A stretch of DNA of 64,000 nt, taken from assembly GCF_000350225.1 (NCBI RefSeq), contig NW_005178528.1, positions 332,688 through 396,687 of the forward strand, in the 5' to 3' direction. Position 1 is the stretch's first letter. Each line of letters opens with the position of its first letter. Position numbers and translations under genes: made by a program. This stretch comes from Chondrus crispus (Eukaryota > Rhodophyta > Florideophyceae > Gigartinales > Gigartinaceae). Positions 22,351 to 35,223 of this stretch are shown here, one piece after another. Below the pieces are notes generated by a model that saw only the letters and a list, made by a program, of their open reading frames with translations, ran no database searches and was not told the DNA's origin.

Positions 22351-23017
22351 TGTAGTATAACGACGGACGCGCGCGCGGGGAGATTATTAACAGTGCGGCC
22401 GTGCACGGTGGACACGTGGGCGGGTGTGCCCACGTGTAGGGAGCGCGCGCGTGCCGAGCGGTCGTAATCTGGCGTACGTGTACAGTAGTGCACGTGTCGG
22501 CCAAGCGGTAGTCTACCAGTATGACGCGTGTACGCTAGCACACGTGGCATCCGTGCGGTAGTCTGTAAGCAGCGCGTGTGTACAGTAGTACACACGTGTA
22601 GCTGCAGCGTCCGCGCGGTAATTAGGAATTGAGGCGCTAGTTTTTTAATGGCGTACAGTACCTGGTACGCACTAGGCGGCAGGTACTGTATACTGGGACA
22701 GGTGTCCGAGGCGTCCCTCTGAGGGGTTAAGACCTGACACCCGTCCCCACCAGTAAACTGGGGCAAGCTCGCCCCTGTCCCTTTTGCGCCTACGTACGTC
22801 CGTTTCGGTTGTCTATCGCGCGCGCTGGCTTCTAACCCGTTACCGGTCGCTCCCGTTCACGCACCACGGGGCGACTGCGCGTAACCGGCCAGTGAGCCAC
22901 TCCCTTTTCGCGAGCTCGTCCGATCGGTTCAATTGGCGCGTCGCGTCCGCGCCGCGTGCTCCCTCACTAAAGCCTCCGCCTCTCACCCAACCCAGGGCGG
23001 AGAGGAGTTATCCCACA
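22351..23017 (+). repeat. 3' LTR of element 1 (667 bp)
   Basis: Same ends and length as the 5' LTR, with three transitions between the copies by eye. Confidence 0.95.
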
Positions 23018-23640
23018 CTCACTGTCAGAAAAAAGAAAGAACTCGTCATTCTGCTTTTGCTCCGATACGCAGAGAGAGCAATTCCCCTTCGTCACCATCA
23101 ACTGAAGCAGGCAATAGAAATCATTGTTTCAAGGATGACGCCCGGCCGCCGTCTACTACTTCAGTTCAAGAATGGCTCTTCAGGGGCAGGATACGTCCGT
23201 GAATTTACGCGACGCCATCACGAAAGAATTATGTTTGCTAGACCCTTGCGCCAGGAAGCCCTCTGATTCAATACTGTAAATGCAGAGGTGTTGACTACAC
23301 ACTTTGCAACAATAGACAAAATAATTTTCGAGAATAACATTGATGGGGTCAGGATAAGGAATTGCGATGAGTCCGGCGCAACACCAGGACGTGATGAAAA
23401 CGGAAAACACAGCTCTCGAGTTTACCTTAATCGCTCCGGTTCACGTGATGCCAAGATCGGCCATTTTTTGAGCACCAATCGGGTTACCATTCTTCCCGTG
23501 GTTAGTGCGGCTGGGGCTCTCGGCCCACCCCTTTTTGTCCTCAAAGGGAAGATGATGCCCTACCGCGTCGTCACGTATAGTGGAGTACCGAAAGTCGAGA
23601 CGTATGCGGATCTATTACCACATAATGCGGTTATCATCTT
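23018..23640 (+). pseudogene. Pogo/Tigger-type transposase, central part
   Basis: Starts with the right CTCAC duplication (23018-23022). After one frameshift in an A run the frame reads a CENP-B-type second helix-turn-helix region (LLLLRYAERAIPL ... REFTRRHHERI), then the first catalytic part of a DDE_1 domain with RIRNCDESG (first Asp) and LPVVSAAGALGPPLFVLKGK. A TGA at 23264-23266 interrupts it. The gene ends abruptly near 23640, where a minus-strand gypsy fragment joins, so the remaining catalytic acidic residues are missing. Together with 13191-13371 this is a decayed DNA transposon or transposase-derived gene. Confidence 0.75.
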
Positions 23641-24635
23641 CTGTACTTCTGCATCTTCTTTCTCGCGGGCCTTAGTCTCGGCCCGATACGGGGCTTGCGC
23701 AATTGGTCTTGTGTCCGGGACCAATTCGATTCGGAGGACCGTGGTGTTAATTTCACCAAGGGTCCCATCTCACATGCGGGAATATTTCTTGAGCATCCGA
23801 CGGAATCGCTCGCGTAGCCGGTCCGGGACGTGGCTCCGGTCGAGTTCATCCACGTCCGGCGGTGGAGGCTCGATCCGTCGTTCCGGCTTCGCAGTTGCCG
23901 ACGCGGGGAGCCCATCCAACCGTTCTTCTCGCGGATCTTTCGGGTTTTGCTCTGATGATAAAAATTTAACATCGCCCGTAGGCGACGGAGTAGAATTACG
24001 AACTCCTTCCTCGGTTATCTCTTGTACTCCAAGTACTTCACCAATGGTGGTTTGGCTTGCGAACGCGGCTCGCGGATGCGGTAGAAGTTCGGCCACCACC
24101 TGGCCTTTTTGTAGCCTGACAGACTACTTCCTAAAATTCGCAAGGAGCAAACAAAATGGCCTGTCAGGCTCAACCTGAACGACACCATTCGTGCTCACTA
24201 AGCCGTGTTTTTGATACAACGTTGAGTACGGGTGGACTACGACTAAACCAGTCCTTTTCGAGGTGCATTCGACGACGCGTTGCGTCCCTGGCTCAATAGT
24301 CGTGGCCCTTGCCACCTTCACTCTGGGGAAAATTCGTTCTCCTTTTTTCTCTTCCTTGTGCTCTCCTGGGACCAGAGTCTTCTTTCCCTTTCTCGGCGAG
24401 AACTTCCTTATAATCGGAACCTCCGAAAAATCTGCCAACTCCACAGTCTTCTTACGACGATAGATTGCTTCCACAAACCGGTCACAGTAGTCCGCACCTA
24501 GGATTAGGGGGACTGCGAGTTTTTCGCAAAATATGAATTCGGCTGAAGCCACGAAACGTCCAAGCCTCACAGGCATTTTGAGTGTACCTAGAGTTCGGAG
24601 TGGCCTGTTATTCGCATCGCCGATGTCTTGGGCCG
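23641..24635 (-). pseudogene. Gypsy fragment: protease end to RT start
   Basis: On the minus strand the frame runs from a retropepsin-like C-terminal part (LAVPLILGADYCDRFVEAI) through the linker to the first RT residues (GEINTTVLRIELVP, then RPIAQAPYRAETKAREKED). Two in-frame stops interrupt it, a TAG near 24124 and a TGA near 23770 where a Trp would be expected. It is cut at the left by the junction with the pogo remnant and at the right by the start of element 2. It is more diverged from elements 1 and 2 than they are from each other's core motifs, so it represents a third, older gypsy lineage. Confidence 0.75.
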
Positions 24636-25200
24636 TGTAGCATAATCGCGAAGGTGATTATTTACTGCTGGGGGCGGCTACTGTACACCCATGACACGTT
24701 TTACAGCGCGTGCGCGCGCGGCTGTAAGTACGCGCTTGATGCTCGCTGTGCACGTGTACAGCGGGGAAATCCGGAGTAAGGAACGCGAGCTTACCGTGTA
24801 AGCCACTAAATAGATATTGTAGTAGGTATGGTAGATTATTTACTTGTATATTAAACGACAGGGCGACCGGCGGCGGTGGGAGAAAAAGGACAAGCACGGG
24901 CTTGGTACCAGATCCTCCACCGCAGGTCTAACCCGGTCCGCTTATTCTAAACGCGTTCTCTTAACGCAAGCGCGTTAACTAGAGACTAGCGCGGGTAGCG
25001 GTCGCGAACGTACGCTCGCGAGCTGGATCCGCCTCCGCCCGTCGGTGCTAGAACGCTAACTAGCGCCACCCCGGGGCGTCGAGCGCGTCGACCCACTCTA
25101 CCGCGTACTGTGTTCGCGTCCGCTCCCCACCGCTCTACCACGCTACCACCGCCCGCGTTCTTTTCTGGTGTGTGTGTTTTTGTCCTCTCTTGCGTACACA
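24636..25200 (+). repeat. 5' LTR of element 2 (right end uncertain)
   Basis: Positions 24636-24945 match the remaining 3' LTR at 41319-41628 base for base apart from a handful of substitutions. Beyond that the 3' copy is missing, so the end is not fixed. A CA near 25200 (TTGCGTACACA) is the most plausible end, giving about 565 bp. Confidence 0.65.
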
Positions 25201-25330
25201 GGTCTTCGAAGAACCACAGCTAAACCCCCAACGCGACCGGGGGTTTATGCTACATTGGTCTCCCAACCTAGAAGGCCACACGATTATCGCGAGAAGACTA
25301 TCGTTCGAGTCCGGGTCCGCACGCGTCGAA

Positions 25331-27896
25331 ATGGAAGAAGGATCCGCCCCCTCAATTCAATCTGAGCCAACGAATATGGACTCAACCGCGTTCCGCACCT
25401 CCGAGTCAGCCGCGCTCCGCGTTCCATTCGGCGGCGGTGGCGCAGGTCTCAGTGACCGCGAACCATCGCCTGAACTATCAGAAGGCCGCGCACGCGCGAT
25501 GTATGACCGAATCGCGACGTATATTGAGGAGGTCCGGACGGCGCTTCGATTCGACGTAACCGACGCGGTATATTCGCATTGCATGGAAGAACTACGATCC
25601 CTTCGCGAAGGGAGGTTTGAACGCATCTCCCAGTCTCTGGATAACCTCTGAGCACTAGTCGATCAACTGCAGAGTCGACTAGTGCTCGTCGAGGAATCGC
25701 GTCTCGACTCCCCCGACGAGTTCGGGGAAGGCCGCCCCGAGAGGACGGCCTCTGCGGGACGTACTGACGCGAGACCTTTTCCTTCCGCGGAACAGATGCG
25801 CGCGTTTGCCCATGTGACCGCGCAGTTAAATTCTACACGCCGACGCGTTCGTCAGATGGAACGTACCCCGACGGCGACGTCACCCGGAGCCCCACCGTTA
25901 GGGCCCGGTGGTACTGTACCTCCGAACGCGTCCGGCGCTCAAGATGTGGAGCCGGCTGGTGGTGACACCAGTCGGCCCGCATGCGGAGATCGAACAAGGA
26001 TGGACGCAACTTTCGCGTCCGAAACCCAAGCCCTGCCGCATGTCGCCGGAGACATGCGGCAGACGGTTCGCGTACCTTACGCGGACGAGACTAGACGCGG
26101 GGATACCACCCGGGGATCGAGAGAACCGATTCTCGCTTTTGATCCCCGGTGGGGCGGCTATCAGCCCCAGGACCTCACTACGCGTCGGGGCCCGGTAGAC
26201 GTCCGTACGCTACCGGGGACCCCATTTGGCACATTGGGCCCCGCGGCCCCCGGGGTCGAGGCGGTCCACACGATGATACAGGAATTTAGCTCTGTAGCTA
26301 ATTACAGGATGTATCGCTGGACAACGTCTCGACCCTCGTCACGTCAGGGGACGCGGGGCGAATCGCGAAATATGCGCAGCGTTGTCGTGGGATTCGTCCC
26401 ACGATGCGCAATTTCGATGGAGCGAACGCGATTGAAATACTCCCCTTCCTGAAAGATGTGCGCATCACGTTCAATTCGTAACATCTGACAGAAGGCGTCG
26501 CGATTCGCGTCCTCGCGCCTTTTCTCGAACGCGACGCGGAAAGATTATATACAAGCTACACTATGCGCGGAATCCGCGCAGGCCAGCTCCATGACGATGT
26601 GAGCTGGCCTGGGCTTATTAATCAATTCATCAAGCGCTACCTCACTGATGACGTACTGGGGGTAGCGCACGATGCCGTCGCCTCGGCTCATCAGAAGCCG
26701 CACGAGACGGAAAACGCGTTCGCGGATAGGCTCGAATCGAACGCGTTCAAGTGCACCGCGGTATTTACGGAGCAAGCCTTGGCTCATTATTTTGTACGCA
26801 GATTGGCTCCCGCGACGCGAGCAGCGGTGGCAGAGACCGTCCAGAGGTTGCCCGCGAACCAGAAGACGGACCTGTCAATTATCAGACGCATCGCGACCGC
26901 AGAAGGAACCACGTTTCGCGCCCGACGCGGACTACCGCTGCCGGACCCGAAACCGGCAGCGAGGGGAGGGAGAGCCGCCAGGTCGAACGCGACGAGCTCC
27001 CCCGCGTCAGCCCTCCACGTTAACGAGGAGGATTGGGAAGCTGACCCCGTCCCCGTCATGAGAGGCGGGGAGGCTACGGGAGGCCGGCCGTCAACGCCGG
27101 CGTCGACGGAGACCACGGGCAGCTTTGCCACCGCGTTCGGGCATACCCCAGCGGGGATGGGTGGTCCGGACCACCTCATGGCGGAATTTGGACATTTCGC
27201 GTCAAGGAGGGGGACGCATACCGTCCTGTGTTCCCCGCTCACCGAGGAAGAGGCTCGTCACGCGGCGACCTTCGCCTCAGCCGACGGGAGCGCGTAAGTC
27301 TGCTGGCTGTGCAGAACGCACGGCCATGCCATGTACGCGTGCCCCTTCCTCGCGCCGGAGCAGCGGATGTTTACCGCGTATCGAAACTACCGGTACCAAC
27401 TACAGACGCGTCCAGGGATGAGGAACCTCCTCCAACAGTCGGTCGCTGGTGACCGTGGTCCCCGTTCGGGCCACGCGAATCGCCCCGGAGGAGGCGTCCG
27501 GTTCGCCCCTCGCGGAGGAGGATACAGGCGCGAACAACGCGATTTCCGACAAGCCGACACGCGATACCCGCGTCAAGATGGAAGAGGAGAACGTGGCCGG
27601 TCCAGATTGCCGACAGGGGTACAGAACGCGATAATGTACCTCCAGGACTGGGCAGGGGATCCGAATCCCCTGCCCCTATAGGAAAGCGAGCGAGAGCCGA
27701 CTCTCGCCGCCCCCCAGATTTTACAACGTCCGAACGTTGAAAATCAACCCAGCGAGGTACCCGAGTACTTCGCGGATGCTGCCGCTCCAGAGTGGGTAGG
27801 GCCAGGCCAGCCACTCGAACGGAGATCCGGAGCCGCGTTGGCTACAGATAGCGGCGCGACTAGCACGGATAGTTCAGGTAGCTCAAAAAACGCGTA
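25331..27896 (+). pseudogene. gag: gag of element 2, multiply interrupted
   Basis: Starts at the ATG at 25331 (MEEGSAPS). A coiled-coil-like segment (MYDRIATYIEEVRTAL...LRSLREGRF) runs up to a TGA at 25649-25651, with the same frame continuing to about 26350. A frameshift follows, then TAA at 26479-26481. The capsid part (FIKRYLTDDVLGVAHDAV...HYFVRRLAPATR) is intact to a TAA at 27295-27297. The CCHC knuckle directly after it reads C-WL-C-RTHG-H-AMYA-C. A further TAG lies at 27679 and the frame ends at 27896. Capsid motifs align by pattern with element 1 (RLESNAFKC versus QL*DKALRC), confirming the assignment. Not translatable as one product. Confidence 0.8.
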
Positions 27897-28043
27897 AAGG
27901 CGGTCACGTTTACGCGGTCACGTGAACCGTCTCGCTCTTATACCCCCGACCCGACCATATACCCCTATCAAGGGCGAGGTGAATATTTACCGATAATATT
28001 CCCCTCGCCGCAACACGAAGTCACCGAGACCCCCGCCGGTCCG

Positions 28044-31000
28044 GTGCAAAGACAAGTATTTATCAAACGCGAAGTTACCGCGGCTTCCGTAAGCCCGGTA
28101 CCACCCCACGAACGCGAATATTTCCCGACCGCCGGAGGTCGGATGCCACGGATCCGCCGTGAAGGCACCAGGGCCAGCGACAGCCCGGTGCTAGAAGAAG
28201 AACGCGACGTGCGCGTCGAGAAGGCGCCGCATGAAGAAGTAACACGTGAACAACGCGTGGGCCTCTCCTTGGGCACCAGGAGTCAAGGGCCGAAAGACGA
28301 ACGCGAGGCCTCGGACCCCGACGGTCAAGGAAGAAGAACGCGAAGAAGGGGCAAGACGCGACGCCGACGCCCAAAGCGAAATGACCTGGCGCGAACGGCC
28401 CCGCCTAAGATCGTCGAGGGCGTCGTTTGTCTGATGACGTCCAAGCTCTACAATATATTGGGCTCGATAGCTACTGAGAAGACCGCGTTCAAGCCGTACA
28501 CTATCGCCGTCGATACGTGTTCTGGCTACAATCTGGTGAGGAAGGCCGACCTTCCTCCCTATTGGACGCGACACGCGATACGCGACGCGCCATTGCCAAG
28601 GCTGGCCGGAGCAAACAGCAATCCGTTGAGGCTGAGCGCAGTGGTCGGCTTGGTTGTCCGGATTCGGAACACGATGTTCCGAGTCCCGTTCGTCGTTGCG
28701 GACGAACTGGCTGTTCCCGTGCTTCTGGGAACCGCGTTCATTGACGCGCATGTCCGGAGCATCGACATAGAAGCCCAGAGGCTCGAGCTCCGGCATGGGG
28801 GCGCCGTGGTCATCGTGAACGCGAAGGGGGAGCCGTCTCCCCCTACAAGGCGACATGGACGCGAGAAAAACCGTGCAGAAGTACGCGAAGAAACCCAGCA
28901 CCCGATTCGGATCGCGCGCTGGGTAAATGTCCCCGCTATGTCGCAAGTTCGCGTGCGCGTTACGACAGCGGGGAGAGGCCTGGTATTCTTGGAGCCTAAG
29001 CCGTCGCTGCAGCACCGTCACGGGGTGCGGTTGACCAACGGGGTCGCGGAAGTGCTACCAAACCAGGTCCTCGAGGTTATGGTCGCGAATTTTTCGCGTC
29101 AGGTACGACGACTATCGAAACATACAGTCGTCGGATACGCGAAACGGAACCCTCTTGCCATTCTGACACCGGAGCGTCGGGTGGCGGAGGAGATCGCGCA
29201 CGCGTTGCACATTTCCAACTTGGACGGCCAAGAAGGAAACTTAGGAGCAGGACGGCCTGACTCCACCGCGAATATGAACGCGAACAAGAACGCGGACGAG
29301 GAGCACGCGAGGTACCAAAATTTCGCGGATGATTCCGGACGCGTACAATATAAGGATCCCAAGTCGGACGCGGAAGATTGGGAAAAGGAGATTGATATAT
29401 CACATGTGAATGACGAGGAATTACGCGTACAGGTGCTTGAGATGCTACGCGAACACTCAAGTTTGTGGAGCGGGTCGCTCGGGATGATCCGAGCGACGGA
29501 ACATCGCATCCCACTTGAGCCCGGCACGAAGCCGATACGCGCCATGCCCTACCGCAAAGGGCCCGCGATGCGCGAAATGGTCGCGAAAGAAGTGAAGAAA
29601 ATGTTGAACGCGGGAGTGATAGAACTCGCCAATACGGAGTGGGCGTCCCCGGTTGTCCTTGCCCCAAAGAAGGACGGTAGTCTACGCTTCTGTGTGGACT
29701 ACCGTCGCTTGAACGCGAAAACGCTGGCAGATTCGTATCCGCTTCCGCGTATGCACCACTGTATTGATTCATTGGGGGACGCGGCTGTGTTCACTACGCT
29801 GGACTGTAATTCAGGATAATGGCAGATTCCGGTCGCGCCGGAAGACTGCGACAAAACTACCTTTACCACCCATATGGGAACGTTCCGACACTTGCAGATG
29901 CCATTCGGGTTACGCGGAGCTCCAGCCACTTTTCAACTGGACATAATTCTATCACGCGTACGATGGCAGATTTGCCTAGTGTATCTAGACGACGTTATCG
30001 TCTTTTCGCGTACGCACGCGGAGCACGCGAAACATTTGGACGCGGTCTTGGGACTTTTGAGAAGCGCCGGCATTTCTCTCAAGTTGAAAAATTGCAGCTT
30101 CTTTCAGCCACGCGTACACTACCTGGGGCATGTGATATCCCCAGGGAAGTTAAGCGTGGCAGAAGCCGCGGCAGACGCGTTCAAAACATTTACATTTCCC
30201 CGAACTTTGACACAAGTCAGTTCATTTCTCGGCGCATGCAATGTCTACCGCCGCTTTGTGCAGGGGTTCGCGAAAATCGCGCGCCCCCTCACCGATATGA
30301 CGCGGAAGGACGCGGATCCGGACTACGATAACCCGACCGCGGCTCAGGTTCACGCGTTCGAAGAGCTCAAGGTGCGGATGATCGCGCCCCCAATTCTCGC
30401 TCTCCCGAGATACGGACAGCCGTATATGATTGATACTGACGCGAGCGCGTATCAACTGGGATGCACGCTTTACAAGAGCACGACGGGACCAACGATTGGC
30501 GTCCCGTCGGCTATTGGTCGTATTCCCTCAACGATAGTGAGCGGAACTACAGTGCGACTGAACGCGAATGTTTCGCCGTAGTGTGGGCCGTCCGCACACT
30601 ACGGCCCTACATTGAGGGACCCAAATTTACCGTGAGGACAGACCATGACGCATTACGATGGCTGATGTCCCTCACAGAAAGCTCCGGCCGACTGACGCGT
30701 TGGCGACTACGGTTAGCGGAGTATGACTTCACCATCCAATACAGACCTGGACGCGTTCATCAAGTACCCGACGCGCTGTCGCGTCTCATTTCCCCGAGGA
30801 CCGCCGACGACCCTCGGAAGGCCGTCGAGGTGGATGACGACATTCCCACCTTCGACGGCACTACCGTACGCGATGTGTCAGATGAATTACGCGACGATAC
30901 TTGTACCGTGAAATGCGACCACAAGAGCGACCACGTGTTCGTCACAACGCGAAACAAGGCGGGGAGAAGGAGAAAAGCGCGTTTACGCAACGAGCCGGTG

Positions 31001-32643
31001 GGCGACGAAGAAGCCCCGGCTTTACAAGAACGCGACGACCTATGGGCTGAGATAGAAGAATTCGACGCGGTGGATATTGAACGCGCTCAAGAACCAGGAA
31101 TTGACGCGTCAGGCTCCCAGGTCGCTCCTCCACAGGATGACCTGCCGGCCCCTCTCACCCTGGAGGAGATAGCCGAGGAGCAACGCGTCGACGATTTCTG
31201 CCAAACCGTACTGGCCCGACAATCGGAAAGTCGCGACTCCGCGTTCTTTGAGGACCACCAAGGGGTTCTGAAGCGCAAGCACCCCTACGATCCTGAAATC
31301 ATTCAAGTGGTGGTCCCTCAGTCACTACGCGCGCGTCTGTTGCGGCTCTGCCATGACCCCGCGATCGCGGGACATCCGGGGCAGAACCGCATGTACCACG
31401 CGCTCCGACGCTGGTATTACTGGCCACATTGGCCGCGGACGTGGAAGCTACAGTACGCAGATGCCGGACATGCGCGAAGAATCGCGTCAAACTCCGAAAA
31501 CATCTCAACCGGCTGAGATTGTTCCCCGCTACGTGTCCATTGGAGAGCCTCGCGATAGACATTCTTGGACCGCTTCCGAAGACCAAAGGAGGAAAACAAT
31601 ACCTTCTGGTAATAACGGACCGGTTCACAAAGTTAACTCAAGTCGTCGCGTTGAGGACAGTGACCGCGTACACAGTGGCGACCGCGTTTTGTGACGCGTG
31701 GGTTTTCAAGTACGGCATTCCGCGTTCGCTGTTGTCCGATAATGGACCTCAATTTAACGCGAAGTTCTTCCACAGCGCGTGCCGGATCCTGGGGATTACG
31801 AACTTGTGTACGTCCGCGTACCATCCCCAGACCAACGGCCAAGTGGAGCGCTACAACCGTACTATCGCGTCTATGTTGCGTAACTACGTCAACGAACACC
31901 AAGACGATTGGGATGTGTACGTGGGGCCATTAACTTACGCGTACAACTCCCACGTACACAGGTTTACCCGCACGACCCCATTCGAGCTTGTACTCAGTCG
32001 ACCTCCCCCAGAAATTTCGCTTCGAAGGACGGAGGGGAACGCGCCCCTTCCGGATAGAAAAACGCATCGCGCGGAGTTCCTTAAGAAACTGGACGAGACA
32101 ATTCAGAAGGCATATAGCAGCCTGCGACGAACGCAGGCTCGCTACCAACGCGATTTCGATAAACGCGTGAGACGCGTAAACACGCGAGTCAAGCCTGGAA
32201 ATTATGTATACCTCGACCCTACGGACGGAGCGAAGACGTCAAATAAGCTCGCGTCACCAGCCGTGGGACCTTACCGCGTCCTCGCGAATGACCAACGTAC
32301 CATCACGATTGATCGTGATGGGGTCACAGAACGCGTGTCCGCTTATAGGTGTGTGTACGCGCCACCACCTGTGGACGCACCACGGGCAAGCACAACCGCG
32401 GCGGGTGACCTGGGTGACAAGGTCACCACGGGGACACAGTACGCGGTGGACCGGCTTCTCGATCATGGCGTAATGGAAAACGGGACCGCGGAGTTCAAGG
32501 TGAAGTGGGCAGACTACGAGGATCCCACGTGGACAGCAAGGACTCATATCCCCGAAGAACTCGTCTCGCGTTACGCGAGCCGACTACGCGCAGGCACGGG
32601 TAGGGACCTGACAACCGAGTTGAACGCGGACGTTCAACCTTAA
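28044..32643 (+). pseudogene. pol: pol of element 2: protease, RT, RNase H, integrase, chromodomain
   Basis: Frame 1 holds the protease, whose active site reads VDTCSGYNLV instead of the usual D-S/T-G-A, and the start of RT up to TAA at 29817-29819 (a Tyr in the TLDCxSGYWQ motif of relatives). RT resumes in frame with the YLDD box and first RNase H residues (DTDASAYQ). A frameshift near 30468 leads to RNase H (SATERECFAVVW), and a 1-bp deletion near 31426 leads to integrase (CRTCAKNR, DILGPL, SDNGPQF, TNGQVE) and a C-terminal chromodomain (YAVDRLLDHG, FKVKWADYE). The stop at 32641 is followed at once by a G-rich polypurine-like tract. At least three lesions make it non-functional. Confidence 0.9.
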
Positions 32644-32654
32644 GCGGGGGGGCC
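32621..32654 (+). repeat. Pol-end plus internal polypurine-tract copy
   Basis: TGAACGCGGACGTTCA followed by the stop and GCGGGGGGGCC. Nearly the same sequence recurs at 41285-41316 directly before the 3' LTR. Element 4 has the same duplicated arrangement (57636-57665 and 54516-54546, minus strand). Confidence 0.8.
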
Positions 32655-34943
32655 CTCAACCGCTTTCTGACGCATCGCGTTCGAAGTAATTCAAAGAAGC
32701 GAAGGACGCGTGCTCCTCGGCAGAGTCGACATTCAAGAAAGAATTGGACCCTGAGCAGCCGTGCAAATGAAGCGGACGAACGCGGACTGTATTCGCAAAA
32801 GACAGAAGGCTGAAGATACCTTACCAAACGCCCGAACGAGACGGTTGACGTTGAGACGGTTGACGTACGAAAGGTGAGATGGAACACTGGGTCCGCAGAC
32901 AGACAGTAGAGAGCACAGTACACGCGCAATGACGCTCCACGCTCGGCAGGGCTACTATGCTGACTGCAGGCCTCTGCAATGGAGTACTGAAGCATAGAAC
33001 ACGCCTTGGAAACCCTACGATCAGTAGCGGGACAAGCGACGCGACGCGCTACGCGCAGAGATACACACGCGCAAGAAGAAAAATGGAGATAGGCGCCAGG
33101 ACTTAGACGTGAGACGCCGCAAGTCACGAGACGAGCCAACGCCTCATGAATGGGCAGGAGATGACGTCCGGTACTGTGCGCTTGCGTGCAGTGGCCAAGC
33201 CGCCGCCGCCAGGCGGAAATTTAACGAGAAATTAGCTCGGATGACGCGGTCAGCGACATGGCGTGCACTTGCGCCCAGTACGCGGGACACGCAATTCTGG
33301 GTAACTCGCACCGCGCCGCGATCCAGGCCGCCAACACCCCTCCTCGCCACCAGATCCTTGGAAATCATGGGTACGGACCCTGTGGACGATCGCGCAGCCG
33401 CGGCCGAATTGCACGCGACATGGCCGCGCAGACGCGATCGTCCCGCAAGCGCTACTTGAGTCACTCGGATGCACATCAGCGGGGCGGGACGCCTCTCCAA
33501 TCACGTATGACCCCTTCGGGGGCCACTGACTCTGACTTATCTGTTGTTTTTGCGAATCGCGCACGCGAAGCAGAAGTTCGTCGCGCGACAACCAATATGA
33601 GTTACGTCCACACCCTTGGGGCATGAACAACGGGAAGAGAAGAGAAGACCAAAAGACTGTCGCGCGACAAACAAGAAATGAATAAGACTGCCGCTCAACG
33701 GGGCAGAGGCCAAGTGGCCATAGAAGAGGCCAAGGCCTGGCGCACCCCCGACACCGCAAGTAGAACCCATCGCAAGGACATCGGCGTACTGCGCCTGCGC
33801 ACGACGCCATTAGGAGAACTACCCTCGCGTTCGTCACGAGAACCGTCGAGCGATTAGACCGGCGAAGCCCTGACCTATCGCCACGCCAATTACCATGACA
33901 CTCCGGCATAACGTCACCCTCAACCGACGCACTGGCTGCATATCCCTACGCGGCATGCCACCTGATCAACCAAGTGCCACCCGAGCGCAGGTCCTCGCCC
34001 GCGTGCACACAGTTGCTGCACAGCTCAACTTCCCACTACGGACACGCAAGGATCGGGAGGAGCAATATATTTTCCCATAGGCTCGAAACTTCACCCCCCC
34101 CCGAGGAACGAGCCCAACTCCCCGCACGCGGCGTATACGCCTCTTTGAACCGGTGACCAGACGCCTTTCGTCTCGTTGGTCCGGAAGAGCCGTGCCAATT
34201 CTTTCATGCCCTCGTATCTTACTCTCCCGAGGCCGACCTGAGGAGAACGTCGTCGCATAGTTTCTGCCATAACCGACGCCATGTCAACAGAGCAATGGCG
34301 CACCCTACGAAAAAAGACCCTCATATTGACACCGTTCGGGATTCAAGAGCATAATGCATTACTACAAATTGTGCAGCTTCATAAGGAATGCCAAGCCGGA
34401 GCTCAAAGACGTTGCTTGGGTTTGCGAAAGCATGGACGCAGCTGATGTGATGTCACGTCAGTCACTATCAGCTAGATTTCACGCCCCGCGGAAGGTGCAC
34501 CACCCTCACTCCGACGGGGAGGATAGCGTCCTCTTCCGAGACATCAGCCTGTAACGGTACTCTTCCCCGTTTTCGTGGGTGACATGTCTCTACAGGAGGT
34601 CAACAATGAGGATTTCGAGCTCTCCGATGGCTCAGCATAGCGGCTAACAGAACTCCAGCGTCAAGCACCGGACGGTGTCGAAGGCGCGTGCCCAATAGGG
34701 GGGAACCCGGAGGAGCCTAGGTCGTTAAGTCGATCAGGGACACTTTCAATCATATCACTACACACATCAACAAGGAGGAGGCAAGCATATTCCAACATAG
34801 GGGAAGCTTGCAAGTGGGAGCACAGTACAGCCCGGGGGACCAAAATCGTATCATGCGCCTTGCCAGGGCTCGGATGCCCTCTGAGTTTTATATATACTTG
34901 TCCCGTGGAGGTTTGACTTGTTGTCCGTGACGCGCAGGATTTG

Positions 34944-35213
34944 ATGCTAAGACATCTCATTCGAACAGCCCTGCGGGGTAAGGGGCGGCAAGTTGTCGGC
35001 GCGATAGCTGAAAGCGTGCGGGAAGGTATGTCCGTTGGAATGGAACGCCACGAATTACGGCTTCGCGTACCGGAAATTGTGAACGAATACAGCTGCTCTA
35101 CTGGCACAAGTGACTCCATGGGGTCTGACGTCAGACACTACGATGTGGTAGACAGAAAGCCAAGGGCAGGCTTCTCAATCGCCATCATGGATAAGGAAAA
35201 AGCTTGCAACTGA
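34944..35213 (+). CDS. Hypothetical 89-aa ORF in the 3' region of element 2
   Basis: An ATG-started frame with an amphipathic helix-like beginning (LRHLIRTALRGKGRQVVGAI) and a charged middle. It ends 10 bp before another ATG frame (35224-35568, 114 aa) in a different phase, so the two could be exons or parts of a frameshifted gene. Neither resembles a family I know. Confidence 0.2.
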   Translation: MLRHLIRTALRGKGRQVVGAIAESVREGMSVGMERHELRLRVPEIVNEYSCSTGTSDSMGSDVRHYDVVDRKPRAGFSIAIMDKEKACN

Positions 35214-35223
35214 CAACTGGTCA

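Larger units (their letters stand above)
13372..23017 (+). mobile_element. Chromovirus element 1 (Ty3/gypsy, 9,646 bp, complete)
   Basis: Two 667-bp LTRs (TG...CA), 5-bp target duplication, primer site, gag, protease, RT, RNase H, integrase, C-terminal chromodomain and a polypurine tract are all present in the order LTR-gag-PR-RT-RH-IN-chromodomain-LTR. The order and chromodomain identify a chromovirus-type Ty3/gypsy element. The LTRs differ at three positions by eye (all T/C), so the insertion is recent, yet gag carries an in-frame TAG and the PR-RT junction a 2-bp deletion. Inserted in a pogo-type transposase. Element 3 at 44070 is a deleted relative. Confidence 0.97.
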
